Source: Planctomycetota bacterium
GTDB lineage: Bacteria; Planctomycetota; UBA8108
Length of the DNA stretch: 7,071 bases
Direction: 5' to 3'
Assembly (NCBI GenBank): GCA_016928605.1
Contig: JAFGKN010000520.1
Coordinates: forward strand, 1 to 7,071
Positions 1 through 5,756 of this stretch are shown piece after piece. The position numbers and the translations under genes are program-made. The notes beneath the pieces were generated by a model. It searched no databases. It was given only the letters and a program-made list of their open reading frames with translations, and had not been told where the DNA came from. Every line of letters starts with the position of its first letter. The stretch's first letter is position 1.

Positions 1-88
1 GACCAGCGCTCGACTTAAGACAACGCGAACGCCGGAATCAGCTCAAAATCGTTCCCGTTTTTCCCAAACCCTTCAAGTTGGGCTAGCA

Positions 89-1192
89 TCACTTCCGCGA
101 CAGGATGCGCGCGAAGAGCCCCTTGCGAGCCCCGGCCCCCGCAGGGCGCCGCCGGTAGCGACCGTCCGGCAGACTCTCGATGACGCGGTCGATGAGGTCG
201 TCGACGCGCAGGGACTCCGCCTCCGCGTGATAGGTCAGCACGAGCCGGTGGCGAAGGGCGGGATGCACGATCGCGTGGAGGTCATCGTAGCTGACCTCGC
301 TCCGTCCATCGAGGAAGGCCAGAGACTTGCCGGCGAGCAGCATGGACTGGACGGCACGGGGGCCCGCGCCCCACGCGATGGTCTCGCGTACGAACGCCGG
401 CGCGTCCTCGCGGTGGGGCCGGGTCTGGCGGACGATGCGCGACGCGTAGTCGATAAGCGGCAGCGGGATCGCGACGGCGCGGACGCGGGCGATCATCTCC
501 AGGATCCGCTCCCGGCTGATCACGGAGGCGAGGGGGGCGTCGTAGGCGGATGTCGTCCGCTGGACGACGCGGAACTCCTCTTCCTCCGTGGGGTAATCGA
601 TGTCGATCTGGAAGAGAAACCGGTCGAGCTGCGAGACGGGCAGCGGATAGGTCCCTTCCTGCTCGATCGGGTTCTGGGTGGCCAGCACGAAGAAGGGGCG
701 AGGCAGCGGAAGCCTCTGGCCGGCCGCCGTCACCTGACGCTCCTCCATCGCTTCCATGAGAGCTGCCTGGGTCTTGGGGGGCGTGCGGTTGATCTCGTCG
801 GCCAGGACGATGTTCGCGAAGAGCGGCCCAGGGAGAAACCGGAAGGCCCGCTGGCCGCCGGCATCGGCTCCGATCAGAGTGGTCCCGGTGATGTCGGAGG
901 GCATCAGGTCCGGCGTGAACTGGATCCGCTTGAAGTCGAGCGAGAGGAGCGCCGCCAGGGAGCGGACGAGGAGCGTCTTCGCGAGACCGGGGACGCCGAC
1001 GATCAGAGCGTGTCCCTCGGCGAGGAGCGAGGCGAGCACCTGGCGGACCACGTCGTCCTGCCCGACGACCGAGTTTCCCAGAGCGCTCAGCAGGTTGTCG
1101 ACGGCCGGCGGGCGGCCGGGGCCGGAGGGGGATGCCGCGGGGGAGTGCGGGGACTGCTTCTCCGGCTGTGTCTCTGACGTCATGGGCATCAT
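89..1192 (-). CDS. MoxR-family AAA+ ATPase
   Basis: A 367-residue cytoplasmic AAA+ ATPase of the MoxR family. These proteins act as ATP-driven chaperones that mature or activate partner proteins, often von Willebrand A-domain proteins encoded nearby. Visible motifs: Walker A GVPGLAKT (66-73), the family's KRIQFTPDLMPSDITG stretch (88-103), Walker B VLADEINR (129-136), sensor 1 ATQNPIEQEGTYPLP (171-185), and GAGPRA with the likely sensor 2 Arg (275-280). A C-terminal lid follows. The first 30 residues are Ser/Pro-rich and unconserved. The start is the first codon of an ATGATG pair; it overlaps the mazG stop as ATGA, so translation is probably coupled and no separate ribosome site is seen. ATG at 1189 or 1183 are alternatives. 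The frame stays open further upstream, but that part is antisense-like Arg/Ala-rich sequence inside mazG. The usual DUF58 partner does not begin in the 88 bases left before the window edge. Family call is sure; the substrate is unknown. Confidence 0.95.
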   Translation of the reverse strand: MMPMTSETQPEKQSPHSPAASPSGPGRPPAVDNLLSALGNSVVGQDDVVRQVLASLLAEGHALIVGVPGLAKTLLVRSLAALLSLDFKRIQFTPDLMPSDITGTTLIGADAGGQRAFRFLPGPLFANIVLADEINRTPPKTQAALMEAMEERQVTAAGQRLPLPRPFFVLATQNPIEQEGTYPLPVSQLDRFLFQIDIDYPTEEEEFRVVQRTTSAYDAPLASVISRERILEMIARVRAVAIPLPLIDYASRIVRQTRPHREDAPAFVRETIAWGAGPRAVQSMLLAGKSLAFLDGRSEVSYDDLHAIVHPALRHRLVLTYHAEAESLRVDDLIDRVIESLPDGRYRRRPAGAGARKGLFARILSRK

Positions 1193-2028
1193 CTCGGCTC
1201 GGCGGGAGGCGGCAGAGAGGCGCCGGAGCGCTTCTCGTCCCAGATCCGGTCCATCTCCTCGAGACTCGCCTCCTCCAGGTTCGGAAGCCGCAGCTCGAGC
1301 TCGTGAAACCGATCGATGAACTTGCGCACGGAGGTTCGCAGGGCGTCGTCGGGGTGCAGGCCCAGCTTGCGGCAGACATTGACGGCGGAGAAGATCAGAT
1401 CGCCCAGCTCCTCCAGCAGCCTCTCGGGGCGCGTCGAGTCCAGCGGCCGAGCCTTCGCATCGAGCAGCTCGCGAACCTCGCCGATCTCCTCCTCGAGCTT
1501 CGCGAGGGGCCCCGCGGCATCCGGCCAGTCGAAGCCGCAGCGGGCTGCGCGCGCCGACACCTTGAAGGCGGCGGCGAGCGGCGGCAGGCTCCGCGGCACG
1601 CCGCCCAGCCGGGAGCGCGCCACCGCACCGGGATCCTTGGCCCTCTCCTCGGCCTTGACCCGCTCCCAAAGACCGATAACCTCCTCGGCCGCGGTCGCAC
1701 GCTCCTCGCCGAAGACATGGGGATGCCGCCGGACGAGCTTCTCCCGGACACCTCGCGCCACATCATCGATGGAGAACGCGCCCTTCTCCTCGGCGATGCC
1801 GCAGGCGAGGAGGACCGTCATCAAGAGATCGCCGAGCTCCTCGGAGACGGAGTCCTCCGGCTCGCCGCCGCCTTCTGCGATGGCGTCGGAGACCTCGCAA
1901 GCCTCATCGACGATGTACCGGCCCACATCCGCCAGGGTCTGCTTCCGATCCCATGGGCATCCGTCCGGTGCGCGGAGGGCAGCGACCACGCAGCGGAGCT
2001 TCTCGAACTCATCGCCTGCTGCTTTCAT
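1189..2028 (-). CDS. mazG: Nucleoside triphosphate pyrophosphohydrolase MazG
   Basis: A 279-residue MazG, close to the roughly 260 residues of the E. coli protein. The family hydrolyses (d)NTPs to the monophosphate and pyrophosphate, cleaning the nucleotide pool; in E. coli it also affects ppGpp level. The tandem-domain form is present. Domain 1 has PDGCPWDRKQT (21-31), the metal-binding DEACEV (41-46) and EELGD (63-67), then RRHPHVFG (100-107). After the linker VPRSLPPLAAAFKVSARA, domain 2 has EEEIGEV (179-185) and EELGDLIFSAVNVCRK (206-221). All acidic ExxE/ExxD residues appear intact in both domains. The ATG at 2028 is chosen because conserved sequence starts a few residues later and a -10 element lies 6 bases before it. 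The open frame upstream is low-complexity Arg/Pro/Ser sequence. The stop codon overlaps the moxR start, making a two-gene operon. There is no Shine-Dalgarno site at normal spacing. Confidence 0.96.
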   Translation of the reverse strand: MKAAGDEFEKLRCVVAALRAPDGCPWDRKQTLADVGRYIVDEACEVSDAIAEGGGEPEDSVSEELGDLLMTVLLACGIAEEKGAFSIDDVARGVREKLVRRHPHVFGEERATAAEEVIGLWERVKAEERAKDPGAVARSRLGGVPRSLPPLAAAFKVSARAARCGFDWPDAAGPLAKLEEEIGEVRELLDAKARPLDSTRPERLLEELGDLIFSAVNVCRKLGLHPDDALRTSVRKFIDRFHELELRLPNLEEASLEEMDRIWDEKRSGASLPPPAEPR

Positions 2029-2034
2029 GGGGGG

Positions 2035-2043
2035 ATTGTACCA
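2035..2043 (-). promoter_or_regulatory. Extended -10 promoter for mazG-moxR, leaderless
   Basis: Read on the minus strand, TGGTACAAT is an extended -10 element (TGn followed by TACAAT, 5 of 6 to TATAAT). Six C residues separate it from the mazG ATG, so the expected start of transcription is the A of the ATG. No good -35 is seen at 16-18 bases upstream (CTGCGG at N17), which is normal for extended -10 promoters. A run of seven G (2059-2053) and the six C (2034-2029) flank the element as an inverted repeat. Confidence 0.55.
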
Positions 2044-2845
2044 GGAGGATCTCCCCCCCGCAGAGGGTCTTCTCGCGCGGCCCGGCTGGCGGTCGTGTCC
2101 GCATCCGGAGCATCCGTCCGGTTCGAGGCGAACACTCTCTGCGGCGGCTGGCTCGGTGATCAGCGGCTCTCCCGCGTAAGCGGCTGTCTCCGCTCGTATT
2201 GAGCGTCGATCGGCCCGGCGGCCAGCCGTTTGCAATCGGAAGAGAACGACGGACATGCGCGGTCCGGACTCTTGCGGCGACCCGCCGGATCGCGCACGCG
2301 AAAGGAAGCTGAAGCGCAACAGGAAGGACGACGCGACCCGGGGAAAGGAGGTGATGCCACGCCCTCGACACGTCTGCCACCCTGCGGGATCGGCCCGCAC
2401 GTCGCGCGCCGCGCGGCGGAGTCGGGCAACACCGGCTCGGTCCCGCCGGGACGCGGTGTCTGAGAAGCGAGACGACAGCCAAGACGCAAGACCCGGAGAG
2501 CCCTGGTGCGGATGGCCAGTATCCCCAGTACCCAACCACAATCAATGGAGAAGGCCGTCGGGATAAGCTCGGTAGGCGGAAGGCGACAGCGGGCGGTCTC
2601 CGCGGACAGGGCTCTCTCTTTTTCTGTGAGAAGCGCGATCTCTGGCAAACACGCGCATGGCAGACCTCGGCGACGCGCTGCGGCGTGTGGTGCCTCTCCT
2701 GTCCCTCGCGTTCTCGCATCCGAACCCGCTCCGCATTCTGTGCTTGCCCCGAGGAGAGCTGCGGGGACTCGTGCGAGAGCAGCCGCGGGCCTGCTGCCCG
2801 GACGGGCAAGCCTCTGAGCCGCTCCGGAAAACCGACGGCGAGCCC
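2044..2845. other. Long gene-poor intergenic region between mazG and dapB
   Basis: About 0.8 kb with no convincing gene on either strand. Open frames exist, but they are Arg/Ala/Pro/Ser-rich, lack recognisable domains and look like chance frames in GC-rich DNA. Items inside: an 8-base inverted repeat CGGCTGGC/GCCAGCCG (2145-2152 and 2221-2228) enclosing two mutually exclusive small hairpins (2179-2194 and 2191-2205); AAAGGAGGTGAT (2344-2355), a full match to the complement of the 16S rRNA 3' tail, running into an ATG at 2354 that opens a 70-codon frame starting MPRPRHVCHPAG; a local less GC-rich patch with paired 9-mers GGGTACTGG/GGATACTGG on the minus strand (about 2517-2537); a pyrimidine tract CTCTCTCTTTTTC (2611-2624 area); and a palindrome TGCCCG-GA-CGGGCA (2795-2808), 37 bases upstream of the dapB -35. 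A decayed mobile or RNA gene is possible but not shown. Confidence 0.5.
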
Positions 2846-2874
2846 TTGCCGCGGCACCATCCATGCCCTATCTT
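2846..2874 (+). promoter_or_regulatory. Sigma70-type promoter for dapB
   Basis: TTGCCG (2846-2851), a 17-base spacer, then TATCTT (2869-2874); each hexamer matches 4 of 6 consensus bases. Transcription would begin near 2881 and give a leader of about 26 bases containing the dapB Shine-Dalgarno AGGAGG (2891-2896). This is a conventional leadered arrangement, unlike mazG and the prenyl synthase gene. Confidence 0.45.
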
Positions 2875-2906
2875 GACCTTGCTCGCTGCCAGGAGGCTCG
2901 ATCGAG

Positions 2907-3665
2907 ATGTCGAAGTTGCGCGTGCTGGTCAACGGTGCGAAGGGACGCATGGGGCGAGAGACCGCCCGGGCGGTGCGGGCCGAGGGAGATCTCGAGCTCG
3001 TCGGCGAGGCCGATCTGGGCGACGACCTCGCCGCGGCGATACGGTCCGCGGCTGCCCAGGTGGTCGTCGACTTCACGCACCCTGATGCGGCGGCCGGCAA
3101 CACGGAGACGATTTTGAAGTCGGGCGGCTGCCCCGTGGTGGGAACGACCGGCTTCCGCATGGAGGACATCGAACGCCTCCAGGCGATCAGCCAGGAGCTG
3201 AGGAGGGGAGGGCTCATCGCGCCCAACTTCGCGATCGGCGCCGTGCTGCTCATGAAGTTCGCAGCCGAGGCCGCGCGCTTCTTTCCCGACGTGGAGGTGA
3301 TCGAGCTGCACCACGAGAGGAAGGTCGACGCGCCGTCGGGAACTGCGCTGAAGACCATCGAGATGATCCGCAGCGCGCTCGACAGCGGCGGGAGCGGCAA
3401 CGCTCCCGCGGAGCGTCCCCGGGAGAAGGAGACGGTGAGCGGCGCTCGCGGCGGCCGCTATCTGGGCATCCCCGTCCACAGCATCCGGCTGCCGGGATAC
3501 GTGGCTCACCAGGAGGTCCAGTTCGGAGCGCCCGGCCAGATTCTCACACTGCGCCATGACGCCCCCTCCAGGGCCTGCTTCATGCCCGGCGTGCTGTTCG
3601 CGGTGCGCAAGGTGGTCGCGCTGGAGAGGCTCTATTACGGGCTGGACGCGATCCTCGACCTGTGA
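2907..3665 (+). CDS. dapB: 4-hydroxy-tetrahydrodipicolinate reductase DapB
   Basis: A 252-residue DapB, slightly shorter than the 273 residues of E. coli. It reduces 4-hydroxy-tetrahydrodipicolinate to tetrahydrodipicolinate with NAD(P)H in the diaminopimelate/lysine pathway in the cytoplasm. The N-terminal Rossmann motif is VNGAKGRMG (8-16), followed by DFTHPDA (55-61) and GTTG (79-82). The catalytic signature ELHHERKVDAPSGTA (133-147) has the His pair 135-136, Lys 139 and the substrate-binding SGT. The closing family motifs IPVHSIRLPGYVAHQEVQFG (188-207) and LTLRHDAPSRACFMPG (213-228) are intact. The ATG at 2907 has AGGAGG 10 bases upstream, and MSKLRVLVNG fits the usual start of the Rossmann fold. 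It is transcribed alone: mazG is divergent and the next gene is convergent. No dapA lies in the window. Nothing looks broken. Confidence 0.97.
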   Translation: MSKLRVLVNGAKGRMGRETARAVRAEGDLELVGEADLGDDLAAAIRSAAAQVVVDFTHPDAAAGNTETILKSGGCPVVGTTGFRMEDIERLQAISQELRRGGLIAPNFAIGAVLLMKFAAEAARFFPDVEVIELHHERKVDAPSGTALKTIEMIRSALDSGGSGNAPAERPREKETVSGARGGRYLGIPVHSIRLPGYVAHQEVQFGAPGQILTLRHDAPSRACFMPGVLFAVRKVVALERLYYGLDAILDL

Positions 3666-3839
3666 CGGCCGGCGAAGCGGCAGCGGCAGGGCGCTTCCGG
3701 TTTCCCCGGCGGCGCGTCCGCGAGCCTCCGGGCGGCGGGCAAGGCGGGACCACTGCGTGCAGGCCAGCGCTGAGGGGCGAGCGCGTATCGGGCGGGGCTC
3801 GTGCTGCGGCGCCTGCTGGACTGCCGGCACGGACGCTCC

Positions 3840-3870
3840 CCTGGACGATCCTATCGGATTGCCGTCCAGG
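3840..3870. terminator. Bulged hairpin between convergent dapB and dockerin gene
   Basis: CCTGGACG (3840-3847) pairs with CGTCCAGG (3863-3870). Inside it, ATCC (3848-3851) pairs with GGAT (3856-3859) around a TATC loop, leaving a 3-base bulge. That makes 12 base pairs in total. It lies 14 bases past the stop codon of the minus-strand gene and 174 bases past dapB, so it suits a shared transcription stop. On the plus strand only a short TTT follows, and the minus side has no T run, so a classical intrinsic terminator is not proven. Confidence 0.45.
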
Positions 3871-3884
3871 ATGCTTTCCCCGGA

Positions 3885-5240
3885 TTACGGCCTCGGGGCG
3901 AAGTAGGGGAGCGGATAGTCGCACCCGAGATTCGCCGCGGAGCCCGGCGGGTCGATGCCCGGCTGCGGGAAGGGCCCCCGCGGGGGATCCGCCGAGCGGA
4001 ACAGATAGTTGAGGAGGACGATGACGTCGCTCATGTCGAGCTCACCGTTGTCGTCGCAGTCGGCCGCTTCCAGGCAGAGCAGCGGCTCTCCGCGGGAGAG
4101 GTAGAGACCTTCGAGGATCAGCAGCGCATCGTTGATGTCCGGCAGATAGGGGTATCCTCGCAGCTGCACGCTGCTGTCGACGTTGCCCCGGACGAATCGC
4201 GGCTCGACGATCTCGACCATGCCGGTGACGGATCGCGAAGAGGTGACTCCGCCCGTGCCCTCTCCCTGGACATCGAGAAGGCGCGGCAGGATGTAGAGCG
4301 CCATCGTGTCGGGGCGCGCCGTCCCTTCGAAGCGGAAGATGAGGTTGGCGACCCAGACCCGGAGCAGACGGCCTCGCGTGACGCGGCGGTCGATATTGAG
4401 ACGGAAGGACGCCTCGCGCGCCTCGACGTTTGGAATGACGGGCGCGGGCAGGATCGGGGGAGCGACGGGGATGACCTCCCGCAGGATGAGCTCGTCGTAA
4501 TCCACACCGACGGAGACCGTGTCGATGTCGTCGCCCAGAACGGTGAGATACAGAGGAATCTCGAACGACTGCGCGCGGCGAGTGATCTCTCCGCTTCCGA
4601 CCTCGACGAAGTTTTGGTAGTAGATCGTGGCTCCGCCGTCGTCCAGGATGGTCGCCCGCCGCAGCGGCTCCGAGGACTCCTCGGGCCGCGCTAGAAAACC
4701 GGCGAAGGAGTCCATGCTTCCCAGAGTCGGCGGGCTGCTGGGCAGCGGCCGGAAGCTGATCGGAGTGGAGTCGTAGAGGAGATTGGGATCCTGCCTCAGG
4801 CGGTTCCGCAGGGTGAAGACGACCTCGAACACCGCCTCCTCGCCGGAGGGCTCCTCCTCGCAGGGCGGCGTCGATTTGAGGACGAACGCGCCGGCGACAT
4901 TGCCCTCGGCGGTCTCGCGGAAGCCGACGGTCCGGGAGATGGACCAGCGCGGGGAGAGCGTCGCCACGGCCTTGTAGACCAGGTAGGCGTCGTCGTAGTT
5001 GAGGGAGATCCGCAGGTAGTTCGCGTCGCCGCGCTCCGAGAGGAAGACGGGCACCCGCACCTCAGGCTCCTCGCCCTCGTGCGCGGCGTTGATCCCGCAG
5101 ACGCGGTCGATGCGGAGTCGAGCCGGAGCGCCCGAGGGATCGACCGCCGCCGACTGGGAGGGGGCCCCCGAGGAAGCCGCCCAGAGGCTCAAGGCCAGCA
5201 GGAGGAGGCGCGCGGTCCGCGTAGTCGTTACCTTCGGCAT
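3885..5240 (-). CDS. Exported protein with cohesin-like domains and C-terminal dockerin
   Basis: A 451-residue predicted secreted or surface protein of unknown substrate. Residues 1 to about 32 form a signal peptide: Arg 8 and 11, hydrophobic LLLLALSLWAA, then a small-residue cleavage zone. Residues about 40-165 look like a cohesin-type beta sandwich (VRVPVFLSE, then YLRISLNYDDAYLVYKAVA). Residues about 224-347 look like a second copy (SFEIPLYLTV, then VSVGVDYDELILREVIPV). A dockerin-like doublet ends the protein: a degenerate first loop at 353-371 and a canonical EF-hand loop at 394-405 with D394, D396, N398, E400, D402, D405, then VIVLLNYLF. The tail is Pro-rich and ends PLPYFAPRP. The start at 5240 is chosen for the signal peptide; it has no clear Shine-Dalgarno site and overlaps a 4-codon upstream ORF as TGATG. 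The open frame reaches back to an ATG at 5375, but that would bury the signal peptide. Dockerin and signal-peptide calls are firm; the cohesin-like fold is inferred. Confidence 0.85.
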   Translation of the reverse strand: MPKVTTTRTARLLLLALSLWAASSGAPSQSAAVDPSGAPARLRIDRVCGINAAHEGEEPEVRVPVFLSERGDANYLRISLNYDDAYLVYKAVATLSPRWSISRTVGFRETAEGNVAGAFVLKSTPPCEEEPSGEEAVFEVVFTLRNRLRQDPNLLYDSTPISFRPLPSSPPTLGSMDSFAGFLARPEESSEPLRRATILDDGGATIYYQNFVEVGSGEITRRAQSFEIPLYLTVLGDDIDTVSVGVDYDELILREVIPVAPPILPAPVIPNVEAREASFRLNIDRRVTRGRLLRVWVANLIFRFEGTARPDTMALYILPRLLDVQGEGTGGVTSSRSVTGMVEIVEPRFVRGNVDSSVQLRGYPYLPDINDALLILEGLYLSRGEPLLCLEAADCDDNGELDMSDVIVLLNYLFRSADPPRGPFPQPGIDPPGSAANLGCDYPLPYFAPRP

Positions 5241-5542
5241 CACGATCGATCCATGGCCCGCCGACGATCCGCCATCGATGGCTCTACCAACGAATTCTTC
5301 CGCACGCACCAGAGAGCCTGCATCTGCAGAGCGTCCGACCGCATGCGTCAACTCCTCGCGGAAGGATCGCGGCACGGGATGCAGCTCTCGTCATGGAATG
5401 TCGAAAGGACGGTGTTCAGTCGACGTGGCGCGCCCAGCGAGGCGGCGCGGAGCCGGCGACCACAAGGTCTGCTCCGCGTTTCGGAAACATAACACCCGCT
5501 CGCGGCACCTCCGCGACCGGAAGGCATCGCTACTGCGCGCTT
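5241..5542 (-). other. Predicted 5' leader of the dockerin gene
   Basis: If the promoter at 5576-5549 is used, about 302 bases precede the dockerin start. Within them, minus strand: GTTTC-C-GAAAC (5488-5478), an 11-base inverted repeat that could be an operator; a 59-codon frame (5527-5348) with no ribosome site and unremarkable composition; a perfect 12-base palindrome GCCATCGATGGC (5282-5271); and the mini-ORF ATG GAT CGA TCG TGA (5254-5240). No known riboswitch or RNA family is recognised by eye. A second, closer promoter is not excluded: TTGACG occurs near 5353, with only a poor -10. Confidence 0.35.
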
Positions 5543-5548
5543 ACCACG

Positions 5549-5576
5549 ATTTTATGGCTGTCCACGGGGCTGTCAA
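5549..5576 (-). promoter_or_regulatory. Sigma70-type promoter facing the dockerin gene
   Basis: On the minus strand, TTGACA (5576-5571), 16-base spacer, TAAAAT (5554-5549): a perfect -35 and 5 of 6 in the -10. The expected transcription start is about 5542. No start codon sits there, so the transcript has a long leader before the gene at 5240. Its hexamers and spacer are identical to those of the promoter at 5723-5750. Confidence 0.65.
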
Positions 5577-5596
5577 GACTTTCGCGAGCCTCCGCA

Positions 5597-5620
5597 GGGC
5601 TCCCGGAGCCCCGGGAGCCC
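5597..5620. repeat. Perfect 10-bp inverted repeat between divergent promoters
   Basis: GGGCTCCCGG (5597-5606), a 4-base AGCC centre, CCGGGAGCCC (5611-5620). No T run follows on either strand, and it sits 20 bases upstream of the minus-strand -35 and about 100 upstream of the plus-strand -35. A protein-binding site or a cruciform-forming element is therefore more likely than a terminator. A second weaker inverted repeat, GCCTGC/GCAGGC, lies at 5652-5671. Confidence 0.4.
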
Positions 5621-5722
5621 GAACGACATCCCGCAGACTCCCAGGCGCCGGGCCTGCGGCCGCGGGCAGGCGGCCCCCGCGGGAGACTCCTCCGGGTCGC
5701 TGCGCCCGGCCCGAGCCGCGCG

Positions 5723-5750
5723 TTGACACCGCCAGCGCTCTTTCTAAAAT
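5723..5750 (+). promoter_or_regulatory. Sigma70-type promoter of the prenyl synthase gene, leaderless
   Basis: TTGACA (5723-5728), 16-base spacer, TAAAAT (5745-5750), then GTCGCC and the ATG at 5757. Seven bases past the -10 is the A of the ATG, so the transcript probably has no 5' leader. No Shine-Dalgarno sequence is present. It probably drives the prenyl synthase gene and the downstream ddl. Confidence 0.7.
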
Positions 5751-5756
5751 GTCGCC

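Noticed and set aside
63..82. Small hairpin just past the moxR stop as a terminator
   Set aside because: Only six pairs with a bulge, and it is followed by a run of A, not T, in the moxR direction.
227..1177. Long plus-strand open frame opposite moxR
   Set aside because: It is the antisense shadow of conserved MoxR codons; Asp/Arg/Gly-rich with no domain.
1193..1669. N-terminal extension of the MoxR frame
   Set aside because: It lies wholly within mazG in another frame, is Arg/Ala/Gly-rich, and the conserved MoxR sequence begins only after 1192.
2115..2132. GGTTCGA resembling a tRNA T-loop
   Set aside because: The flanking bases do not form the five-pair T stem, and no acceptor or anticodon arms surround it.
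2029..2541. N-terminal extension of the mazG frame
   Set aside because: Arg/Pro/Ser-rich with no family similarity; MazG domain 1 begins just after the ATG at 2028.
2596..2625. GCGG-TCT-CCGC followed by a pyrimidine tract as an intrinsic terminator
   Set aside because: The stem is only four pairs and the T run starts too far downstream; no gene ends upstream of it.
2160..2864. Minus-strand open frame of 234 codons in the mazG-dapB gap
   Set aside because: Composition is typical of chance frames in GC-rich DNA, with no domain, no ribosome site and no plausible promoter.
2657..3085. Plus-strand open frame overlapping the start of dapB
   Set aside because: Its right part is dapB DNA in a wrong frame and its left part shows no recognisable family.
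3801..4694. Long plus-strand open frame opposite the dockerin gene
   Set aside because: It is antisense to a gene with clear signal peptide and EF-hand motifs, and has no motifs of its own.
5241..5375. Upstream start (ATG at 5375) for the dockerin protein
   Set aside because: It would place 45 residues in front of a clear signal peptide.
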